Below, piece by piece: positions 31,978-39,176 of a stretch of DNA of 46,729 nucleotides. The first letter of the stretch is position 1, and every line of letters begins with the position of its first letter. The DNA lies in NCBI RefSeq assembly GCF_007665395.1, contig NZ_VDND01000018.1, positions 1-46,729 on the forward strand. The letters run 5' to 3'. The notes beneath the pieces were generated by a model. It was not told the origin of the DNA. It searched no databases and saw only the letters and a list, made by a program, of their open reading frames with translations. The translations under genes and the position numbers were made by a program. This DNA is from Pseudomonas oryzihabitans. Its GTDB lineage: Bacteria; Pseudomonadota; Gammaproteobacteria; Pseudomonadales; Pseudomonadaceae.

Positions 31978-33090
31978 ATGAATAGCCTCGAACACAAGCT
32001 GCACCGGCTGGCCGCCAGGGCGCTGCCCGGACTGCCCACGCTGCTCGCCGTGCTGTCCTCGGGCGCGCTGTTTCTGCTCTTCCTCGCCGTGCAGAACAAA
32101 CCAGCACTGGCGGCGGGCGCGCTGGTCTTCGAAGGCGCCTTCAGCTCTTCCTTCGCCTGGGAAAATACCCTCCAGCGCGCCGCGCCCCTGATGCTGACCG
32201 CACTGTGCGTCGCGCTGCCAGCCCGGGCCGGGTTGATCATCATCGGCGGGGAGGGCGCCCTGGTACTGGGTGGTCTGGCCGCCGCGGTGCTTCCCCTGTG
32301 GCTACCGGCGTTTCCCGGGCCTTTGATGCTGGTGCTGATGGGCCTGGCGGCCATGCTGGTCGGTGGCCTGTGGATCGGGCTGGCGGGCTGGATGCGGCAG
32401 ACCCGCGGCCTCAACGAGACGATTGGCAGCCTGCTGCTCTCCTACATTGGCATCGCGCTGTTCCGCCAGTTGGTCGAGGGTCCGCTGCGCGATCCGGCGA
32501 GTCTGAACAAGCCCTCGACCGTGCCGCTCGAGGATACCTATCTCATCGGCACGGTGAGCGATGCCTTCGCCGTGCACTGGGGGCTGGTGGCGGGCGTCAT
32601 CGCCTGCCTGCTGGCCTATGTCCTGTTGCGCCATAGCGTCAGCGGTTTCGCGCTGGGCATCGTCGGCGGCAACGTGCGCACGGCGCGGATGCTGGGACTG
32701 TCCGTCAACCGGCTGGTACTGCTGACCTGCCTGCTCGGCGGGGCGGCGGCCGGTTTGGCCGGGATGTTCGAGGTCGCGGCGGTGCAGGGCAGCGCGAACG
32801 CGGCGCTGATCGCCGGCTATGGTACCAGCGGCATCCTGGTGGCCTTCGCCGCCCGGCATAACCCCCTGGCCATCATCCTCTGCGCCACGCTGCTGGGCGG
32901 CGTCGAAGCCAGCGGCAGCCTGTTGCAGCGGCGCCTGGACCTGCCCGATGCGACGACGCTGATCCTCGAAGGCATCCTGTTCACCAATCTGCTGGCCTGG
33001 GAAGCCCTGAGTCCGCGCCTCACGGCCTGGCGTCTGCGGCTGTTGGCGAAGGCGGCAACCCCGGTCGGAGGCGTTCCCGAGCATGGCTAA
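31978..33090 (+). CDS. ABC transporter permease 1 (BMP/sugar-nucleoside type)
   Basis: A 370-residue inner-membrane permease with about 8-10 helices of the BPD_transp_2 class. Family marks are GLIIIGGEGALVLGG near 82-96, GLNETIGSLLLSYIG near 143-157, and GFALGIVGGNVRTARMLGLSV near 223-243, which includes the cytoplasmic coupling region. It is the larger of two permeases (YufP-like) used with BMP-type binding proteins. It starts 7 bases after the binding-protein stop, and overlaps permease 2 by 8 bases. Confidence 0.92.
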   Translation: MNSLEHKLHRLAARALPGLPTLLAVLSSGALFLLFLAVQNKPALAAGALVFEGAFSSSFAWENTLQRAAPLMLTALCVALPARAGLIIIGGEGALVLGGLAAAVLPLWLPAFPGPLMLVLMGLAAMLVGGLWIGLAGWMRQTRGLNETIGSLLLSYIGIALFRQLVEGPLRDPASLNKPSTVPLEDTYLIGTVSDAFAVHWGLVAGVIACLLAYVLLRHSVSGFALGIVGGNVRTARMLGLSVNRLVLLTCLLGGAAAGLAGMFEVAAVQGSANAALIAGYGTSGILVAFAARHNPLAIILCATLLGGVEASGSLLQRRLDLPDATTLILEGILFTNLLAWEALSPRLTAWRLRLLAKAATPVGGVPEHG

Positions 33091-34003
33091 CCTCGATTGG
33101 CTGACCTTCTTCCTGGCGCTGCTGGCCGGCGCGGTACGGGTGGGCACCCCCTTTCTGTTCGTCAGCCTGGGTGAGTGCCTCACCGAGAAAGGCGGGCGCA
33201 TCAACCTGGGCCTGGAGGGCATCCTGGTCGCGGGAGCCATGACCGGCTACGCCGCGTCCTACCTGTCCGGCTCACCCTGGCTGGGCGTGCTCGCGGCAGG
33301 CAGTACCGGCCTGGTCCTGGGGTTGCTGCATGGCATCGTCTGCTCGCTACCCAAGGTCAACGACATCGCCTTCGGTATCGCGCTGATCCTGCTGGGAACG
33401 GGCCTTGCCTTCTTCCTCGGCAAGGCCTTCATCCAGCCGCAGGCACCCGTGCTGCCGTCGTTCGCGCTGGGGCACTGGTCCGCGGATGAGCGGGTGCGCT
33501 CGGCACTGAACATCAATGTGCTGTTCTTCCTGGGTGTCGCCCTGGCCGTCCTGCTGCACTGGGGGCTGCGCAGCACTCGTTGGGGGCTAATGCTGCGCCT
33601 GGTCGGTGATCATGCTGAATCGGCCCAGGCGCTGGGCTATCGCCCGATCAGGGTGCGCATCTGGGCGACGTCGGTCGGTGGCTTTCTCGCCGGTGTCGGC
33701 GGCGCCTACCTGTCGCTGTACTACCCCGGCAGCTGGAACGAGGGGCTTTCCAGTGGCCAGGGGTTGATGGCCGTGGCCCTGGTGATCTTCGCGCGCTGGC
33801 AACCGCTGAACTGCCTGTGGGCCTCCCTGTTGTTCGGCGCGGCCGGTGCCATCGGTCCCGCGCTGCAGGCGGTGGGTATCAGCACGGGTTACTACCTGTT
33901 CGCCGCCGCGCCCTATGCCCTGACGCTGCTGGTGATGTTCGTCACCTGCCGGCCGAATCGAACCCTGACTGGTGCTCCCGGCGAGCTCAGTCTCACCCGC
34001 TAG
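33083..34003 (+). CDS. ABC transporter permease 2 (BMP/sugar-nucleoside type)
   Basis: A 306-residue partner permease (YufQ-like) with about 8 helices. TPFLFVSLGECLTEKGGRINLGLEGILVAGAM near 22-53 is the family signature, and LRLVGDHAESAQALGYRPIRVR near 172-193 is the coupling region for the ATPase. It overlaps permease 1 and is followed 12 bases later by amiF. The ATPase gene is not adjacent but lies after the two hydrolases, an unusual interleaving of transport and enzyme genes. Confidence 0.92.
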   Translation: MANLDWLTFFLALLAGAVRVGTPFLFVSLGECLTEKGGRINLGLEGILVAGAMTGYAASYLSGSPWLGVLAAGSTGLVLGLLHGIVCSLPKVNDIAFGIALILLGTGLAFFLGKAFIQPQAPVLPSFALGHWSADERVRSALNINVLFFLGVALAVLLHWGLRSTRWGLMLRLVGDHAESAQALGYRPIRVRIWATSVGGFLAGVGGAYLSLYYPGSWNEGLSSGQGLMAVALVIFARWQPLNCLWASLLFGAAGAIGPALQAVGISTGYYLFAAAPYALTLLVMFVTCRPNRTLTGAPGELSLTR

Positions 34004-34015
34004 AGGTATAAGCTC

Positions 34016-35023
34016 ATGTCCAGTGGTCTTGGTGGTTTGAACAAGTCGCCCAATGGCGTCGTGATCGGTCTGGCGCAGCTGTCGCTGCCGGATCCCCATA
34101 CCCGGGAGGCCCTGTGGGCGCAGACCCAGCGGGTGGTGGAGATGGTCGGCAAGGCCCGGCGGGGCATGCCCAGCCTGGACCTGATCGTCTTCCCGGAGTA
34201 CTCCCTGCACGGGCTGTCCATGGATACCTCGCCGGAGATCCTCTGCTCCCTGGACGGGCCGGAAGTGGCGGCGCTGCGCCAGGCCTGCGTCGACCATTGC
34301 ATCTGGGGCTGCTTCTCCATCATGGAGGCCAATCCCCATGGCAATCCTTTCAACAGTGGCCTCATCGTCGACGACACCGGCGAGATCCGCCTGTACTACC
34401 GCAAGATGCATCCCTGGGTGCCGGTCGAGCCCTGGGAGCCGGGCGACCAGGGCATTCCGGTCTGTGACGGTCCGCGCGGCAGCAAACTGGCACTGATCAT
34501 CTGCCACGATGGCATGTTCCCGGAAATGGCGCGCGAGTGTGCCTACAAGGGCGCCGAGATCATGATCCGTACCGCAGGTTACACCGCCCCGATCCGCCAG
34601 GCCTGGCAGATCACCAATCAGGCCAACGCCTTCTGCAATCTGATGCAGACCGCCAGCGTCTGCATGTGCGGCTCCGATGGCACCTTCGATTCGATGGGCG
34701 AAGCCATGTTCGTCGATTTCGACGGTAGCGTGATGAACCAGGGCGGTGGTCGTGCCGACGAGATCGTCTGCTGCGAGATGCGTCCGGACCTGGTGCGTGA
34801 AGCGCGCCTGCACTGGGGCGTGGAGAACAACATCTACCAGTTCGGCCATCGTGGCTATTCCGCGGTCAAGGGCGGCGCCCAGGATTGCCCCTACACCTAC
34901 ATGCATGACCTGGCGGCGGGTCGCTATCGGCTGCCGTGGGAGGACCAGGTGGTCCACACCGATGGCACCTCCTGCGGACTGCCCGCGCCGGAGCGCCTGT
35001 TCACGCCCTCAGCCCAGGAGTGA
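34016..35023 (+). CDS. amiF: Formamidase, nitrilase superfamily
   Basis: A 335-residue cytoplasmic enzyme that hydrolyses formamide to formate and ammonia. The catalytic triad is Glu61 (FPEYSLHG), Lys130 (YYRKMHPW) and Cys163 (ICHDGMFPE), matching Glu60/Lys133/Cys166 recalled for Helicobacter AmiF. Long blocks agree with that enzyme, including FSIMEANP, GSKLALIICHDG, LENNIY-like VENNIYQFGHRGY and the C-terminal DLAAGRYRLPWED. Aliphatic amidase AmiE is the next closest alternative. In this operon it could remove a formyl group from a larger compound or use formamide itself. GAGGTATAAGCTC precedes the start. Confidence 0.92.
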   Translation: MSSGLGGLNKSPNGVVIGLAQLSLPDPHTREALWAQTQRVVEMVGKARRGMPSLDLIVFPEYSLHGLSMDTSPEILCSLDGPEVAALRQACVDHCIWGCFSIMEANPHGNPFNSGLIVDDTGEIRLYYRKMHPWVPVEPWEPGDQGIPVCDGPRGSKLALIICHDGMFPEMARECAYKGAEIMIRTAGYTAPIRQAWQITNQANAFCNLMQTASVCMCGSDGTFDSMGEAMFVDFDGSVMNQGGGRADEIVCCEMRPDLVREARLHWGVENNIYQFGHRGYSAVKGGAQDCPYTYMHDLAAGRYRLPWEDQVVHTDGTSCGLPAPERLFTPSAQE

Positions 35024-35026
35024 CCC

Positions 35027-35716
35027 ATGAGTTCACGTCACCTCGCTTCAGCGCCTTACCCTTGGCCCTATGACGGTCGCCTCGATCCGGGCAACACCGC
35101 CCTGGTGATCATCGACATGCAGACCGACTTCTGTGGAGTCGGTGGTTACGTCGATGCCATGGGATATGACCTGTCGCTGACCCGCGCGCCCATCGAGCCC
35201 ATAAAATCCGTGCTCGAGGTCATGCGGGCCCAGGGATTTCCTATCATCCACACCCGCGAAGGCCATCGTCCCGACCTGTCCGACTTGCCGGCCAACAAGC
35301 GCTGGCGCTCGCGCAACATCGGCGCCGGCATTGGCGATGACGGTCCCTGTGGTCGCATCCTGGTTCGCGGTGAACCGGGGTGGGAGATCATTCCCGAGCT
35401 GGCGCCGCTACCCGGCGAGATCGTCATCGACAAGCCCGGCAAGGGTTCCTTCTACGCCACGGACCTCGAGTTGATCCTGCGCACCCGCGGCATCGCCAAC
35501 CTGATCCTCACCGGCATCACCACGGACGTCTGTGTGCATACCACCATGCGCGAGGGCAACGACCGCGGTTTCGAATGCATCCTGCTCGAAGACTGCTGCG
35601 GCGCCACGGACCACGGCAACCACCGGGCCGCGCTCGACATGGTCAAGATGCAGGGCGGTGTCTTCGGCGCGGTGGGTGATTCGGCCATGCTGCTCGCCGT
35701 GCTGGCAGGGGGCTGA
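35027..35716 (+). CDS. biuH: Biuret amidohydrolase, isochorismatase-like cysteine hydrolase
   Basis: A 229-residue enzyme that turns biuret into allophanate and ammonia. The triad Asp30 (VIIDMQTDF), Lys136 (IDKPGKGSF) and Cys169 (TTDVCVHTT) has the same spacing, 106 and 33, as Asp36/Lys142/Cys175 recalled for Rhizobium BiuH. The sequence from APYPWPYDG through GYVDAMGYDLSL, REGHRPDLSDLPANKRW and LLEDCCGATD follows that enzyme closely. RutB, the ureidoacrylate hydrolase of the same family, is less likely because there are no rut genes. It starts 3 bases after amiF and ends 3 bases before the ATPase. Its product feeds AtzF, encoded by the first gene. Confidence 0.92.
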   Translation: MSSRHLASAPYPWPYDGRLDPGNTALVIIDMQTDFCGVGGYVDAMGYDLSLTRAPIEPIKSVLEVMRAQGFPIIHTREGHRPDLSDLPANKRWRSRNIGAGIGDDGPCGRILVRGEPGWEIIPELAPLPGEIVIDKPGKGSFYATDLELILRTRGIANLILTGITTDVCVHTTMREGNDRGFECILLEDCCGATDHGNHRAALDMVKMQGGVFGAVGDSAMLLAVLAGG

Positions 35717-35719
35717 GCC

Positions 35720-37252
35720 ATGCGTGCCCTGAGCCTGGAGATCATCGGCGCCGGCAAGCGCTTCGGCAGCTTCCGTGCCCTGGCCGACGTTGCGCTGCAC
35801 GTCAGGGCCGGGACGGTGCACGCCCTGCTGGGCGAAAACGGGGCGGGCAAGAGCACCCTGGTCAAGGGCATCGTCGGCTATGGCCCGCTCGACGAAGGCG
35901 CGATCCTGGTCAACGACCGCGAGCGACAGATTCGCACGCCGAGGGACTCCCACGCCCTGGGGATCGGCATGGTCTACCAGCATTTCACCGTGGCCCCGGG
36001 GCTCAGCGTCGCCGAGAACCTGGTGCTGTCGCGCGGCGACCTGGGCTGGCGTATCGACTGGCCGCGAGAGCGTGAGCGACTGGCGGCCTTCATGGCGCGC
36101 ATGCCCTTTCGGCTGAATCTTGAGCGCCCCGTGAGCAGCCTGGCGGCGGGTGAAAAACAGAAGCTCGAGATCCTCAAGCAGCTGTATCTGGAACGGCACT
36201 TCATCATCCTTGATGAGCCGACCTCGGTCCTCACGCCGCAGGAGGCCGATGAGGTGCTGGGGTTGATGCAGCAGATGGCCCACCGAGGAGATATCTCGGT
36301 GCTGATGATCACCCATAAATTTCGCGAAGTGAGCGCCTTCGCCGATGACGTGACGGTACTGCGCAAAGGCCGGCTGGTCGGTAGCACCGCCGTTGCGGCC
36401 ACCTCGCCCGAGCCCCTGGCCGTCTGGATGATGGGCGCGGCGGGGACCCCAGCGGCCACGCTGGAGCGGCCCGCCGTGGCTGCCGGCGCCCCGCGCCTCG
36501 AGGTGCACACGCTCGATGTGCCGGGCGACAAGGGGACCTTGGCGGTCAGCGGGCTGTCGCTGGCCGTGCACCCGGGCGAGATCGTGGGCATCGCCGGGAT
36601 TTCCGGTAACGGCCAGCGGGAGCTCACCGAGGCCCTGCTGGGGCAGCGCAAGGCCAGCGGCGGCGAGATCCGCGTGAATGGCCGTCCCTATCGCGCCACG
36701 CGCCGCGAGATGCAGGAGCTGCGGGTCTACAGCCTGCCGGAAGAGCCGCTGCGCAATGCCTGCATCGCCGGCCTGAGCGTGGCGGAGAACCTGGCCTTGC
36801 GCAACTTCGACCAGGCGCCGCTGTGCCGCCAGGGCTGGCGCCTTGATCGCCGAGCCATCCGTACTCAAGCGCGCGACCTCATCGCGCGCTTCCAGGTGAC
36901 GCCGGCCGATCCGGAACGGCCCATCGGCACCCTGTCGGGAGGTAACGTCCAGCGCGCCGTCCTGGCACGTGAGCTGACCGAGGGGGTCGCGGTGCTGATC
37001 GTCTCCAATCCGGTGTTCGGGCTGGACTTCGCGTCGGCGGCGCTCATTCACCAACGGATCGTCGCGGCCAGGAATGCCGGGGCGGCGGTGCTGCTGTTGA
37101 GCGAAGACCTGGATGAGCTGCTGGAGTTGGCCGACCGCATCCTGGTGATGCACGATGGCCATATCGGCTTCGAGACCACCAGCGCCCAGGCCGACCGGGC
37201 CGTGCTGGGTCACCACATGGCCGGCGGTGCGACACAGGCGGAGGCCGTATGA
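35720..37252 (+). CDS. ABC transporter ATP-binding protein, two-domain BMP type
   Basis: A 510-residue protein with two ATPase domains. Domain 1 (about 1-240) has Walker A GENGAGKST at 38-46, signature SLAAGEKQKLEI instead of LSGGQ, and Walker B IILDEPTSVLTP. Domain 2 (about 255-500) has a degenerate Walker A (GISGNGQRELTEAL, no GKS/T), a good signature TLSGGNVQR, and a Walker B VLIVSNPVFGLD without the acidic pair. This split, with one competent site, is usual for RbsA/YufO-like proteins. It pairs with the two permeases upstream. Its stop overlaps the start of the next hydrolase (ATGA). Confidence 0.93.
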   Translation: MRALSLEIIGAGKRFGSFRALADVALHVRAGTVHALLGENGAGKSTLVKGIVGYGPLDEGAILVNDRERQIRTPRDSHALGIGMVYQHFTVAPGLSVAENLVLSRGDLGWRIDWPRERERLAAFMARMPFRLNLERPVSSLAAGEKQKLEILKQLYLERHFIILDEPTSVLTPQEADEVLGLMQQMAHRGDISVLMITHKFREVSAFADDVTVLRKGRLVGSTAVAATSPEPLAVWMMGAAGTPAATLERPAVAAGAPRLEVHTLDVPGDKGTLAVSGLSLAVHPGEIVGIAGISGNGQRELTEALLGQRKASGGEIRVNGRPYRATRREMQELRVYSLPEEPLRNACIAGLSVAENLALRNFDQAPLCRQGWRLDRRAIRTQARDLIARFQVTPADPERPIGTLSGGNVQRAVLARELTEGVAVLIVSNPVFGLDFASAALIHQRIVAARNAGAAVLLLSEDLDELLELADRILVMHDGHIGFETTSAQADRAVLGHHMAGGATQAEAV

Positions 37253-37923
37253 TCCAGGTGAACGCCCATCCCGATACCTTCGCCTTCGAGCCGGCCAGCA
37301 CCGCGCTGGTGGTGATCGACATGCAGCGGGATTTCATCGAGCCGGGCGGCTTCGGCGCGGCGCTGGGCAACGACGTCACGCCGCTGAAGGCCATCGTTCC
37401 GGCGGTGCAGCGGCTGCTGGCGTTGGCCCGTCAGCACCGGGTGCTGGTGGTCCATACCCGCGAATCCCATCTTCCCGACCTGTCCGATTGCCCGGCGGCC
37501 AAGCACGCCCACGGCCTTCCCGGGCTGCGTATCGGCGACCCCGGCCCGATGGGTCGCATCCTGGTCCGTGGCGAACCCGGCAACCAGATCATCGCCGAGG
37601 TCGCGCCGGTCGAGGGCGAGTGGGTGATCGACAAACCGGGCAAGGGCATGTTCCATGCGACCGGTCTGCACCAGCGATTGCAAGCCCGTGGTATCAGTCA
37701 CCTGGTGTTCGCCGGGGTGACCACCGAGGTCTGCGTGCAGACCAGCATGCGGGAAGCCAATGACCGCGGCTATCGCTGTCTGCTGATCGAGGAGGCCACG
37801 GAAAGCTATTTCCCGGCGTTCAAACGCGCGACACTGGACATGATCGTCGCCCAGGGCGGCATCGTCGGCCGGACGGCCTCTTTGGCGGCCCTGGAGGCCG
37901 CTCTGTACAAGGACACACCATGA
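37249..37923 (+). CDS. Second BiuH-like cysteine hydrolase
   Basis: A 224-residue isochorismatase-like hydrolase, clearly related to the BiuH at 35027 but diverged. The triad is Asp24 (VVIDMQRDF), Lys129 (IDKPGKGMF) and Cys162 (TTEVCVQTS). It lacks the APYPWPYDG start of BiuH, and the loop after the catalytic Lys reads HATGLHQRLQ instead of YATDLELILR; the late segment ATESYFPAFKRATLD replaces CCGATDHGNHRAALD. These changes sit near the pocket, so a different linear amide is expected, for example triuret (the TrtA enzymes belong to this family) or another carbamoyl amide. It overlaps the ATPase stop by 4 bases and the next gene start by 4. Confidence 0.9.
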   Translation: MIQVNAHPDTFAFEPASTALVVIDMQRDFIEPGGFGAALGNDVTPLKAIVPAVQRLLALARQHRVLVVHTRESHLPDLSDCPAAKHAHGLPGLRIGDPGPMGRILVRGEPGNQIIAEVAPVEGEWVIDKPGKGMFHATGLHQRLQARGISHLVFAGVTTEVCVQTSMREANDRGYRCLLIEEATESYFPAFKRATLDMIVAQGGIVGRTASLAALEAALYKDTP

Positions 37924-38327
37924 CATCGCTTTCCGCGATCAATCTTCCCGAGGTAGTGGCCGCGGTCACCGCGGCCTTTCGTGATTACGAACGGGCGCTG
38001 ATCGCCAACGAGCTGGAAACGCTCGATGGGTATTTCTGGGCATCGCCCCACACGGTGCGCTTCGGGGTGGCGGAAAATCTCTATGGCAGCGAGGCTATCG
38101 CCGCGTACCGTCGGCTCTGCGAACCGGTCGGAGCGGGCAGGCGTCTGCACCACACGGTGATCACCACCTTCGGCGAGGACTGCGCCACCGTCAGCACCGA
38201 GTTCAGCGATGGCGTCACCGCACGGGTCGGGCGCCAGATGCAGACCTGGCTGTGCCTGGATGGGGAATGGAGGGTCGTCGCCGCGCACGTCAGTATCGAC
38301 CTGAGCAGCTTGGACGCCCGCGGATAA
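37920..38327 (+). CDS. AtzH/HpxZ-like protein (DUF3225, SnoaL-type fold)
   Basis: A 135-residue cytoplasmic protein. It begins INLPEVVAAVTAAFRDYERAL and has SPHTVRFGVAENLYGSEAIAAYR near 41-63 and ARVGRQMQTWLCLDGEWRVVAAHVS near 100-124, the pattern of AtzH-like domain proteins. AtzH of Pseudomonas sp. ADP decarboxylates 1,3-dicarboxyurea to allophanate, and HpxZ belongs to oxalurate loci. Here neither atzD, atzE nor atzG is present, so a carboxylated intermediate would have to come from another enzyme of this operon. It overlaps the preceding hydrolase (ATGA) and ends 3 bases before the regulator. Confidence 0.85.
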   Translation: MTSLSAINLPEVVAAVTAAFRDYERALIANELETLDGYFWASPHTVRFGVAENLYGSEAIAAYRRLCEPVGAGRRLHHTVITTFGEDCATVSTEFSDGVTARVGRQMQTWLCLDGEWRVVAAHVSIDLSSLDARG

Positions 38328-38330
38328 CCC

Positions 38331-39035
38331 ATGACCCAGTTCCAGACCAACGCCCTCGGCGAGCAGATCTACCTGAGAATCAAGCAGGAAATCTTCGATT
38401 TCTATCTGCTGCCCCATGACCGCTTCACCGAGACGCAGATCGCCGAGCGCTACCAGGTGTCGCGCACGCCGGTCCGCGACGCCCTCTATCGCCTGCAGCG
38501 CGAAGGCTATCTGGAGGTGGAGTTCCGCCGCGGCTGGATGGTCAAGCCGCTCGACTTCGCCCGTATCGACGAGCTCTACGACCTGCGGATCGTGCTCGAA
38601 TCCGCCGCCGTGGATCGGCTGTGCGGGCTGGTCGACTTGCCGGAAATGCTGGAAGCCCTGTGCCAGGTCTGGATCGTGCCGCAGGACCAGCGCCACACCG
38701 ACATGCAGACGGTCGCCGAACTGGACGAATCCTTTCACAGCGGGCTGGTGGCCGCCACGGGCAACCGGGAAATGCTGCGGGTGCACCGCGAGGTGACGGA
38801 GCACATCCGCATCGTCCGACGCCTGGACTTCTCCCAGCGCGCCCGCATCGAGGACACCTACAACGAGCACGTGAGCATCCTCAAGGCACTGCGCCTGCGC
38901 AAGCGCGAGGACACCCTGCTGATGCTGAGGGCCCATATCGAGCAGAGCAAGATCGAGGTCCGCAAGCTCAGCCTCTCGAAGCTGTCCGAGGCGCGCCGCC
39001 GATTCGAGCGTCCGCCGGCGGCGTCCGAGGGGTGA
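38331..39035 (+). CDS. GntR-family regulator, FCD subfamily
   Basis: A 234-residue regulator. The winged helix is at about 8-75 (LGEQIYLRIKQEIFDF ... AERYQVSRTPVRDALYRLQREGYLEV), and the all-helical FCD effector domain at about 82-215, with Asp/His metal-ligand candidates in ELDESFHSGLVAATGN and YNEHVSIL. It is the last gene of the operon opened by atzF, 3 bases after the AtzH-like gene, so it is made with the genes it probably represses. The palindrome at 29024-29035 has the TTGTATACAA core favoured by this subfamily. The inducer is unknown; a pathway amide or metabolite is likely. Confidence 0.92.
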   Translation: MTQFQTNALGEQIYLRIKQEIFDFYLLPHDRFTETQIAERYQVSRTPVRDALYRLQREGYLEVEFRRGWMVKPLDFARIDELYDLRIVLESAAVDRLCGLVDLPEMLEALCQVWIVPQDQRHTDMQTVAELDESFHSGLVAATGNREMLRVHREVTEHIRIVRRLDFSQRARIEDTYNEHVSILKALRLRKREDTLLMLRAHIEQSKIEVRKLSLSKLSEARRRFERPPAASEG

Positions 39036-39176
39036 AGGTTGGTGGCCTTCTCGAATGCCGGCCTGCTCCGCGAGGTTCACCCTGACGCGCCTGTATCCCT
39101 TCGCCCGTTCTTGCGGCCTAGGGTCATCTTCAACGTCGCGGACCCTTCTCACCGGCCATCCTGCTGCGGGTGCCGG

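Noticed and set aside
35027..35716. RutB (ureidoacrylate hydrolase) as an alternative for BiuH
   Set aside because: No other rut genes are nearby, and the N-terminal APYPWPYDG block and adjacent allophanate hydrolase fit biuret hydrolase.
39036..39176. Bidirectional terminator between gntR and the glycosyltransferase pair
   Set aside because: GGGTGAA/TTCACCC and ACCGGC/GCCGGT arms exist but loops are long and T runs are absent.
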